From: Streptomyces oryzae
Lineage (GTDB): Bacteria > Actinomycetota > Actinomycetes > Streptomycetales > Streptomycetaceae
Direction of reading: 5' to 3'
Assembly (NCBI RefSeq): GCF_017676365.1
Contig: NZ_JADKMA010000004.1
Location: 1-64,000 of the forward strand
DNA length: 64,000 nt
The notes beneath the pieces are model-generated. The model saw nothing but the letters and a program-made list of their open reading frames with translations, was not told the DNA's origin and did not search any database. A program made the position numbers and the translations under genes. Positions 16,589 through 25,100 of the stretch are shown here, one piece after another (positions within the stretch are counted from its first letter, which is position 1; the number at the start of each line of letters is the position of its first letter).

Positions 16589-17886
16589 GGCACACGCGCA
16601 ACGCCCCTACCGGTGTCCGCCAGATCATCGCCGTCGTCCTGCCCGCGCGCCTGCCCACCGACCCAGCTTGGCCCCGAGGCCCCCTGCCCTTCACCCACGG
16701 CGCCCGCACCACTACCACTGACACCCGCCGCACCTACTTCACCCCAGCCGTCGCCAGCGTTCTCTACGGCACCCCCGAGCGCCCCACACGCTGGCATCGG
16801 CACACCCAGCACACCGACGGCCCTCTCACTGTCGACGGCGTCGAACTCCTGCGCACACCCACCGACGACAACCCCGACCGCGCACTGGCCATCCTGCACC
16901 TGACCATCGCGGGCCCGGAACTCCTCGATACCCTCCGCTCGCTCGCCCGCCGCCCCGGGACCACTTCGCTTCCGCTGGCGGCCGAATCTGCGCTCAATGC
17001 CCTCTTGGAGGACAACGCTCACTCCGGATCGGAGCCCCTCCTCGGAGGCCGCGCCACGATCGAGTCCGACGCCCTTCCCTACACCGTCACCCTCCTCACA
17101 CCCAGCCGACAATCCCTGCCCCGCCTCTACCGGGGCCGTGACCACCGCCGCTGGCTGCCGACCCAGCAATGGCTCTGGGCACTCGCCTCCCGTACCAACG
17201 CCGACGACTACCCCCCTGACCCCGCAACCGTTCCCCAGCTCACAGGCGGAACCTTGCGCCTATCCGCCGACTGGAGCGCCCTCGTCCTCCGCCAGGGCGC
17301 CGCCTTCATTGGCCACCGCCGCGACCACGGGCCCAGTGACCCCTTCTACGGCTATGCCGAACTCCACGCGCGCAGTATCTACCTCGACGCCCTCCTGCTC
17401 GGCATGATCCAGCGCACCCACATCGACCACCTCACCGAAGACCTCGCCCAGGTCTTCACCGGCCCTGGCGAGGCCAACCGCCTATCCAGGCTCGAACGCA
17501 GGATTGCCCACTTCCGCAGCACCTACTGGCGCCAGCACCTGACCACCCACGGCATCGCCAATGACCTGCTCATCGCCTACCAGCAGCAATATCGCCTCTC
17601 CGACCGCTTCACCGAGATCCTCGCCGAGGCCGCCGACCACAACCGGCTCATCCAGACTCAGGAGAACCAGCAAATCAGCGGCGCCCTCGGCGTGCTCACC
17701 ATCCTCGGCCTCCCACTGGGCACAGCTCTTGGCGTGCTCCAAGTGCTGGGCGACGAAGACCCCTGGCACCTCGTGACTGCCACCAGCGGGGCTCTCGCCG
17801 CCACTGCCGTGCTCCTCACCACCCGCTACGGCCGCCTCGTCCTCGCCGCTCTGCGCGGTCGCTCACCAAACGAGCGAGATCAGTGA
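16585..17886 (+). CDS. C-terminally membrane-anchored protein of the NACHT operon
   Basis: A 433-residue protein whose GTG overlaps the previous stop. The long soluble N-terminal part is unrecognised; its second half is strongly helical (for example THIDHLTEDLAQVFTGPGEA and LSRLERRIAHFRSTYWRQHL). Two hydrophobic helices close together near the C-terminus (LGVLTILGLPLGTALGVLQV and ATSGALAATAVLLTTRYG) would anchor it in the membrane. The helical stalk plus two-helix hairpin resembles CorA-like topologies seen in membrane-disrupting effectors. As the last gene of the operon it is the best effector candidate, by inference. Confidence 0.6.
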   Translation: MRHTRNAPTGVRQIIAVVLPARLPTDPAWPRGPLPFTHGARTTTTDTRRTYFTPAVASVLYGTPERPTRWHRHTQHTDGPLTVDGVELLRTPTDDNPDRALAILHLTIAGPELLDTLRSLARRPGTTSLPLAAESALNALLEDNAHSGSEPLLGGRATIESDALPYTVTLLTPSRQSLPRLYRGRDHRRWLPTQQWLWALASRTNADDYPPDPATVPQLTGGTLRLSADWSALVLRQGAAFIGHRRDHGPSDPFYGYAELHARSIYLDALLLGMIQRTHIDHLTEDLAQVFTGPGEANRLSRLERRIAHFRSTYWRQHLTTHGIANDLLIAYQQQYRLSDRFTEILAEAADHNRLIQTQENQQISGALGVLTILGLPLGTALGVLQVLGDEDPWHLVTATSGALAATAVLLTTRYGRLVLAALRGRSPNERDQ

Positions 17887-17992
17887 CTGTTGGCTGGATC
17901 AACCCATTCCGGAGTGAGATGGAAGGCGTTCCCCAGATGAAATAATCCCTTGAGAACGACAGGTCCAACTGCTTGTGTGAAGAGGAGAAGCA

Positions 17993-19702
17993 ATGCAGGG
18001 AGCGGCCTCGCCGCGGTACTCCGCCCGGAAGTGCGAGCGCGCCTGGACGGAGGCCATCGGGTTCCTGCGGCAGGGACGTCCGGACTGGGCAGCGACCCGC
18101 TTCGAGCAGGCAGTGCAGCACGATCCGTCGGCCGCTGATGCCTGGTTGGGCATGCACGCCACCGGCTATCGTCAGGCAGAAGCGATCGACGCAATGTCGC
18201 GTAACCATGGCTCCTTCGGCGCCCTGCGCAGGAAGCACGGAATGCCGCTGAAATCCCGCTTCGATCTCGGCGTATACGTGACATTCCGGCTTGAGACTTC
18301 TCGCGACCTCTGGCTTGCGGTCGTAGCGAGGCTCCTGGACGAGGGCTACCTGGACAAAGCGTGGCAGTCGCTTTCGACGGCTTATCTCGACTGCGAAGAG
18401 ACACGGTTCGCAGCCACGAGGTACGCCTTCTTGGCGCGGAACTGGCCGCTTGTGCTGGATTTCTCGCGGAACATCACCGACCGGTTCTTCCGGGATGAAT
18501 CCCAGTTGTACGTTGCCAGGGCCCTCATTGAGCAGCACGTCTTCCATGAGGCACTCAACGCGCTTGCCCAGCTCCCGCAGGCATTGGGGCAGGAAGGTCA
18601 ATTCGCCGGCGAGGTCGCCTATTTTCGAGGAATGGCATACGAGGGCCTCGGCCAGAAGGAAGAGGCTCTGCGCCACTTTCAGTACGCTTTCCGCTGCTTC
18701 CCTACCTTCGCTGATGTGGCTACTCGTGCGCAGGCTGTCCCCGTTCAGGTCAAGGCAGCCCCCAGCCAGCAGACGACCTCCCCTGAAGCCCCAGCGGCGG
18801 ACTCCGCGCCCCCAGCCGAGTCTCAAACCCGGGAGGCGCTGTTGACCGAGGCGATGACGCTGCTGGACGGCATGGTGGGCCTCGAATCCATCAAGCGGCA
18901 ACTGCGCACGCTCGTCGCACAGTTGCGCATGGCTGCTGTGCGTCGAGAGCAGGGACTGCCCTCGACTTCGGCCCCGCAGCATTTCGTGTTCGCCGGTCCT
19001 CCAGGCACCGGAAAGACCACTGTGGCCCGCGTGATCGGCAAGGTGTTCGCCGGACTCGGACTGCTCGAAAAGGGGCGGGTAGTAGAAGCGCAGCGTGTCG
19101 ACCTGGTCGGTCAGCACCTCGGCGAGACAGCCGTCAAGACGAGCAAAGTCATCGACTCGGCGCTTGACGGTGTGCTGTTCATCGATGAGGCGTATGCGTT
19201 GTCCAACAGCGGCTACTTCAAAGGCGACGCCTTCGGTGCCGAGGCGCTCCAGGTCCTGCTCAAGCGCGCTGAGGACGACCGGGACCGGCTCGTCGTCGTT
19301 CTGGCCGGCTACCCGCACGAGATGGCCGAACTGCTCGCGAGCAATCCTGGACTGGCCTCCAGGTTCACCACGCGGGTTGACTTCCCGTCCTACTCCGCCG
19401 ATGAGCTTGTGCAGATCGCTCGCGGCGTCCTGGAGTCCCAGGGTGACGTTCTCGATGAGGACGCTGCCAGCGCGCTGGAAGCCTGTTGCAGGCGGGCCGT
19501 GGACGACGCTCTTGTCGACCCACTGGGGAATGGCCGCTTCGCCCGAGAGCTGTGCCGCAAGGCTACTGCGCTGCGCGACCTGCGTCTGGACGAACTCCAC
19601 GGAAGCTCCAGCACTCCCACACGTGAGGAGATCACCACTGTGCGCTTCGCGGACATCTCCCAGGCCTACCAGGAGCTCTGCGACAGCACGGTCGCGCCCT
19701 GA
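17993..19702 (+). CDS. TPR-AAA+ ATPase, EccA/CbbX-like
   Basis: A 569-residue protein. Residues 1-240 are helical with TPR-like repeats (for example EAIGFLRQGRPDWAATRFEQ). A Pro/Ala-rich linker follows, and then a CbbX/EccA-type AAA+ module: Walker A FAGPPGTGKTT near 333, Walker B GVLFIDEAYAL near 393, and a sensor segment with GLASRFTTRVDF. This is the domain order of EccA, the cytoplasmic ATPase of type VII secretion, but no other ESX genes are present here. The ATG at 17993 has AGGAGAAG at ideal spacing. A remodelling function within the defence island is possible. Confidence 0.8.
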   Translation: MQGAASPRYSARKCERAWTEAIGFLRQGRPDWAATRFEQAVQHDPSAADAWLGMHATGYRQAEAIDAMSRNHGSFGALRRKHGMPLKSRFDLGVYVTFRLETSRDLWLAVVARLLDEGYLDKAWQSLSTAYLDCEETRFAATRYAFLARNWPLVLDFSRNITDRFFRDESQLYVARALIEQHVFHEALNALAQLPQALGQEGQFAGEVAYFRGMAYEGLGQKEEALRHFQYAFRCFPTFADVATRAQAVPVQVKAAPSQQTTSPEAPAADSAPPAESQTREALLTEAMTLLDGMVGLESIKRQLRTLVAQLRMAAVRREQGLPSTSAPQHFVFAGPPGTGKTTVARVIGKVFAGLGLLEKGRVVEAQRVDLVGQHLGETAVKTSKVIDSALDGVLFIDEAYALSNSGYFKGDAFGAEALQVLLKRAEDDRDRLVVVLAGYPHEMAELLASNPGLASRFTTRVDFPSYSADELVQIARGVLESQGDVLDEDAASALEACCRRAVDDALVDPLGNGRFARELCRKATALRDLRLDELHGSSSTPTREEITTVRFADISQAYQELCDSTVAP

Positions 19703-19823
19703 CTCTGACCTGCGGCCAAAGCCGGCTCGGTGAGATCACCGGCGCACAGTCGCCGCCTGGGCGCAGTGCGGCCGTCTGCCGTACGTCGTTCCCGTCGTCT
19801 CAGAAAGACCAGAGTGCCCGATT

Positions 19824-19856
19824 GCGGTGCGCTGGCCTGCAACGCCAGCGCACCGC
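19824..19856. terminator. Strong hairpin between convergent genes
   Basis: GCGGTGCGCTGGC and GCCAGCGCACCGC form a perfect 13-bp stem with a 7-base loop, between the AAA+ gene (plus) and the UvrD-type gene (minus). It is probably a bidirectional terminator. Confidence 0.7.
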
Positions 19857-19885
19857 GCAGTGATGCCCTCTGGGGCCCGCACTGT

Positions 19886-22186
19886 TCAGCTCTGCTTGCT
19901 CAGCAAGGGCTCCAGGAACGGGCTCGGGGCACCGTGCCACGAGATGGTCAGGCTGTCGCGGGCCCGGGTCGCGGCGACGAAGAGCAACGAGCGGGCGCGC
20001 TGGACCTCCCGGGCGTAGCGTCCGGGATCATTCGTGCGGAGCCGTTCCACGGCGGCACGTGGCACCAGCCCGTCGCTCGCTCCCGCGATGATCACATGCT
20101 GGTACTCCAGTCCCTTGAACCGGAACATGGTGCCGATGTGGACGCCGCTACCGCCACGCGGCCCATCGGAGCCGATCTCGACGGCGCGGATACCGTGCTG
20201 AGCCAGGACGGAGGCGAGCTCGCTGGCCATCTGGTTGGTCGGCACCGCGATCGCGATCTGCTCGTGCGGTACGTCCCCCCATCCCGCGATCATTTCCGCG
20301 ATGTCATGGCGCTCGGCCTCCCAGTTGTCACAGGGACGAAGTTGGGGGTGCCCTCCGCTGAGCACGGAGTGGTAGCCGGCGAGAGTCTCGGTGCTCCCGT
20401 CGAGGTCGTCGTACTTCTCCTGGGCGAGGACGCCCAGCGCGTCGCGCAGGATCTGCCGCGTGGTGCGATAGCTCAGGTTGAGCCGCGACGATCGGCCGCG
20501 GATGTTGATGCCGAGGCTCCCGAGTGTCACCTGGTTCTTGTAGATGCGCTGGTGGGTGTCGCCGACCAGGAAGATGTCGTTGCGGTCCCGGGCGGCCATC
20601 GCGCGCAGCATCTTCCAGTGGGCGGGCCGCAGATCCTGCGCCTCGTCCACGACGATGTGGCGGTAGCGGTACCGCAGCCATCCGCGTGAACCGTCCTGGA
20701 GGTGGATGTTGTCCCGCCCGCCGGCGTCCTCGCGCTGCCGTTCCACGGCGAGAATGCGCTGCTCCCGTTCCATCTCCAGTCGGGCGGCCCGCTCCGAGAC
20801 CTGGTCCCAGGTCTGTCGGCCGAGCCGGTCGAGACGCTGGGTGAAGCTCTCGGCGAGCTGCCAGATGGCGGCACGGTCGCTGCGGGAGATGTTCTTGCCA
20901 CGGCCTGCCCGGCGGGCGCGGAAGTACTCGGTTCGGGAGGGGATCGCCTGCCCGAGGATCACCTGGCTCCACTCGTCGTGCAGGAACTCCGCGTCCCACC
21001 GGGACTCGCTGAGTTCGTCGAGGAGCGCGCGCCACTCCCGTACTGCCTGCGCGTCGTCGATCGTCTGCTTGCGGCTGTTGGGTTCTGCCTCCCGGACGCT
21101 CCGCAGTGCCAGTTGGTCGACGTGGCTGACGTCCACTCGGGAAAGCAGCGCCTCACCACCCAGTTCCAGCAGACGGGAACGCAGCTCGGCGGCCAGATTC
21201 TTGTTGAAAGTGGTCAGCAGGATGGGCTTGGTGTGGCCCGAGGGCAACTGTTCTGCAAGCTGCTTCACACGGTGCAGGGCCACGATCGTCTTCCCCGTGC
21301 CGGGCCCTCCGCCCACCCGCGCAGGACCGGAGTAGTCGCGTTCCACGATCTTGGTCTGTGTGGGATGCAGGAAGACCTTCCACCGGTTGAAGCTGCTGCC
21401 CTCCAACGCGTTGCGCAGCGCCTCGTCGGTGGTCGTCACCATCGTCGCCGGGCGTTCGGCCGCTGCCTGCAGGTCCTCGCGGTCGACCGGCTCCGATGCC
21501 GAGACCGGCGCGGTCACCCTTTCCAGCACCTCGTCGTAGGGGGTGCCGTCATAGAGCGCGAGCAGGACCTCGCCGGTGAGCTGAGGCGCGAAATCGATCA
21601 GACCGAGGAGCTGCTCCTCGGTGGTGAGGGCCTGGATCACCGGTACCAGCGGCTCGGCCACGCCGAGGTCGGTGAGCTGCTCCGCGTCCCAGTCGGCGAA
21701 CAGAGCGGGAGGTTGCTCCGCGGCCTCCGCGGGCCCGGCCGAGGTGGGGCGTTCCGGAGCGACTGCGGGCTCCTGCGGAGGGGTGGTGGACTCCTGTGCC
21801 GCTGGTCTCCCTGCCGGTGCCAGCCCGCGCAAAATGCTGTCCTCGACCACTTCGAGATCGACGTACTCGATGCCGCCCGTGATCCGGTTGACGGAGTACG
21901 CGAGGCGTTCGGGGTTGTCGTAGGCGTGCTTGCGGTGCCGGACGGAGACGATGAGCCAGTCGTCGCCGCCGAGCTGCAGCAGCAGGGCGCGGTACTCGTC
22001 GTTGACCCGCGCCGACCACAGCTTGCTGTCCCCCTTGAGCTGCTGCAGCTTGAGGCCGGTGGCATGCGGATTGCTCTTGAACTTGTGCTGGAAGTCGTAG
22101 ATCGCGCCCTTGACGGACCGAGGGAGCTTGAGGATCTCCTTGTCCGCCTTGTCGAGCAGGCGCAGTGTCACATTGGCGGCAGTCAT
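19886..22186 (-). CDS. RelE/ParE-like domain fused to UvrD/Rep-type helicase
   Basis: A 766-residue protein. Residues about 5-90 resemble a RelE/ParE-superfamily toxin fold (VTLRLLDKADKEILKLPRSV, then LKGDSKLWSARVNDEYRALL and VRHRKHAYDN). After a linker and a helical segment, a superfamily I helicase follows: GGGPGTGKT near residue 295, VVDEAQDL near 512, FLVGDTHQRIY, and a motif VI region LLFVAATRARDSL. ATG 22186 overlaps the upstream helicase stop (ATGA). The fusion of a RelE-like domain to a helicase suggests a regulated nuclease or ribosome/DNA-targeting role, but the catalytic state of the domain is unknown. It almost certainly works with the DUF1998 helicase. Confidence 0.8.
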   Translation of the reverse strand: MTAANVTLRLLDKADKEILKLPRSVKGAIYDFQHKFKSNPHATGLKLQQLKGDSKLWSARVNDEYRALLLQLGGDDWLIVSVRHRKHAYDNPERLAYSVNRITGGIEYVDLEVVEDSILRGLAPAGRPAAQESTTPPQEPAVAPERPTSAGPAEAAEQPPALFADWDAEQLTDLGVAEPLVPVIQALTTEEQLLGLIDFAPQLTGEVLLALYDGTPYDEVLERVTAPVSASEPVDREDLQAAAERPATMVTTTDEALRNALEGSSFNRWKVFLHPTQTKIVERDYSGPARVGGGPGTGKTIVALHRVKQLAEQLPSGHTKPILLTTFNKNLAAELRSRLLELGGEALLSRVDVSHVDQLALRSVREAEPNSRKQTIDDAQAVREWRALLDELSESRWDAEFLHDEWSQVILGQAIPSRTEYFRARRAGRGKNISRSDRAAIWQLAESFTQRLDRLGRQTWDQVSERAARLEMEREQRILAVERQREDAGGRDNIHLQDGSRGWLRYRYRHIVVDEAQDLRPAHWKMLRAMAARDRNDIFLVGDTHQRIYKNQVTLGSLGINIRGRSSRLNLSYRTTRQILRDALGVLAQEKYDDLDGSTETLAGYHSVLSGGHPQLRPCDNWEAERHDIAEMIAGWGDVPHEQIAIAVPTNQMASELASVLAQHGIRAVEIGSDGPRGGSGVHIGTMFRFKGLEYQHVIIAGASDGLVPRAAVERLRTNDPGRYAREVQRARSLLFVAATRARDSLTISWHGAPSPFLEPLLSKQS

Positions 22187-25100
22187 GCCGTCCCCCCATC
22201 TTCCTGATGTGCTTGAGCTCCGCGGCGTGCCGCACCGGACGACGGCTGCCCACCAGTTCCCGCGAGCCGTTCGGCAATCTCCCCCACGGTCCACCGTGAC
22301 GCCGGACGCACGTCCCAGCCCGCCGCCGCGAACGCGCGGTCGCGGTCCTCCGCCTCCGGATCGTGCTCCTCACCGACCGCTGGGCGGGGCGCCAGCACGA
22401 CTCCGATGCGCGCCTGTGGCCAGGCGAGTTCGGCCATCCATCCGTTCCGGTCGAGCTCGTAGCCGTCTTCCGGAGGCGGAACGGTGTCGTGGTCCGCGAG
22501 GGCCGTCGCGAGGTTCGCGAGGCCGGGCTCGTCCGGGTCGAGATATTCGAGGATCTCGTCCCAGCGGGGGTCGCGCGCGTGGCTGTGGCCGTCACCGGTC
22601 CTGGGCGCGTTGGGCGCGGTGGCGAGGGCGGGCGCCGGCTGAGCGGACGCCTCCGGCTGGGGTGCCGCCTCTGCCTCTTCCGCCGTGAGCTCCAGACGGA
22701 GCGACTCCAGCAGCCCGGTGCCACCGGTGACAGCGAGCGTTTCCAGCGGGAAGGCGGCGAGCTGCCCGGTCGTCAGCTGTACGCCGTCCCCCTCGCCGTG
22801 ATCGAGGAACTGCAGCAGGTTGCTCCAGAACAGCCACGCCCCCCAGCGGCCCCGGTGCTGCTCTTCGTCACCGAAGACCTCGTCGCTGTCGTCCAGCACC
22901 GCCAGACCGCTCCATACCGGAGGCGTGTGGCGCCCGTCGGCAGCGCAGACGATGCGGCACCCCGAGGCGTCCCGGGCGGTGTAGAGGTTTGTCCTGCCCC
23001 CCGGCTGCGGCTGTGGCGCGGTACCCCGAAGGGCGGCTCCCAGCCGCTCCACCAGCCGGTCCTGCCCCACCGGCCCGCCCTGCGCCCCCGCGCCCAGCAG
23101 CCCGGCGAGGGCAGCCTCGGCCCGCCACTGCCAGCGTGCCGGGTCGGGAGCGCGAAGATAGGAGGTGAGCAGAACGGCGGGGTTCACCCACACGGTCTCC
23201 GACAGCTCGCCGGGCATGCCGCCCCGCACCCGCCCGTAGTACGTCCGGGCCCTGGCACGGCGCTCGTCGCCGTAGGGCAGCCATGTCGCGGAGAGCGGAG
23301 CGGCTCCCGCGTATCCGACGTCCCGCACTCTGCGCTGCCACTCCCGCACGTCGCGGTAGGTCAGTTGGAGGACCCGCAGCCCCTCGGCACGCAGCTTCGT
23401 GCGTTTGGCGGCGTCGTCGGCGAGCTTGTTGTGCGTGCGGGAGGCGTGGAACGCGTAGCCGTCCAGGTAGAGGGCCACGCGCGGGCCGGGAGCGTCGAGC
23501 CGTTCGAACAGCACGTCGGGTCTGGTGCCGTCCAGCACCCGCTGCTGGGAGACCCGCCAGCTGCGCGTCGTTCCGTCGTCACCGGTGAGCCGCAGGTTCA
23601 GGGCGTAGGTACCGGCCGGAGTGGTGTAGGCGTCCGCGCTGGCGGCGGACTCGGGCAGGGCCGCCCACTCCCGGAGGGTGTCGAGGAACATCACCTCCAG
23701 GTCGCTCTCGGCCTGCTGGTGCAGCGGGATCTGCTCCGTCGTACGCACCTCGGAGGTGCTCCAACGGGTGCTGTCCGGGCCCAGGAGTTCGTCCAGCATC
23801 TGCCGGACCTCCTGACGGCTCACCCTGTTGTAGTCGCCCGGGGGCACCCGCCGCAGCAGGCACCGGTGGCAGCCGTCCAGGCCCTTGTCCCGGCACGGGC
23901 AGGCGTCGATGACTTCCCGCGCCTTCTCCAGCACCTCGCGGAAACCGGTGGGGGAGGAGAGCCGGTGCAGGTATCCCGTTCCCCCGGGCAGCCGGTCGTA
24001 GACGACCAGGAAGCGGCGGGGCCAGTCCGCCGACCCCTCGTCGGGCATCGAGGCGGCGGCGATGTCGATGTGGTCCGGATCGCCCCCGTAGCGGGCGGCG
24101 ATCCCGGTGAACAGCGCGGCGGTGAAGGACGCCAGGCGCTCGTTGGCCCGTGCCACTGAAGCCGGCAGCAGGATGCGCACCGCCTCGGTGACCAACTCGT
24201 GGACGAGCAGCAGCGGAACGTCCTCGCCCTTGCCCTGCGCTTCTGCTCCTCCGTGCACGCGTCGGCGGGGACACCACAACTGGTGGTGTTCGCTCGCCTT
24301 GGTGGACCTGGCGAGGGAGTCGGTCAGCGCGTGCTGCGGCCGGTCGACGACGGGGCGCCCGTTGGCCGTGGCGCCTCCGCAACTGGTGCACACGAAGAAC
24401 GGGTTGATCCGCACCTCTTCCCCGGCGAGCGGCACGGTGCTGCTGCCGTCCTGCCGGTCGAGGCCCAGATTCAGGGTGCGGATGACCGCGTGCCGGGTGA
24501 AGTCCGCGCCGAATGTCGCCGCGTCGTGTCGCCAGGAACCGGGGACGAGACGGGCCGGATCGATGTCCACCGTGGTGAGGACGGAATAGCGGCGGCGGTC
24601 GCGCTCCTCGCGGTCGTCGCGCACCCTCGCGTCGTCACGCTTGTCGCGGGCGATGACCCGCTTGGGTTCGAGGACGTACTGCACGCATCCGGCGTCCGCG
24701 ATCTCCCGCGAGCCGCAGCGGGGGCAGGGGCTGGTGTCCTGCTGCGCCTTGCGGGTCCGTGCGTAGCCGCACGTCGGGCACAGCCGCCAGACCGACCAGG
24801 CGCGCCGTTCGGGGCTGCCGATGTCCAGCGCGCGCACGAGATGCTTGTACCCGTTGACGTAGAAGCTGTTGCCCGGCGCGAGCTCGGTCAGGGCCAGCTT
24901 GCGGGAGCGCTCGTAGTCCCGCACCGCGCTGTGGTACTTCTTCCGCGGTTCCTCGCCCTCCGCCTCCTCGCTCTCCTCGGTCCAGTAGAGGGTGCCCTCC
25001 AACTGGGTCGTGGAGTCGGACAGGCTGTAGTTGGGCAGCAGACCGAGTTCGACCAGCGCACCGTGCGCGCTGGTGTGGCTCAGCTCGCGCAGCAGATTCC

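Noticed and set aside
17816-19600. 594-codon minus-strand frame
   Set aside because: Antisense shadow of the TPR-AAA+ gene; no start with SD and no domain.
20702-22207. 501-codon plus-strand frame
   Set aside because: Antisense to the RelE-UvrD gene, where the motif-bearing frame is on the minus strand.
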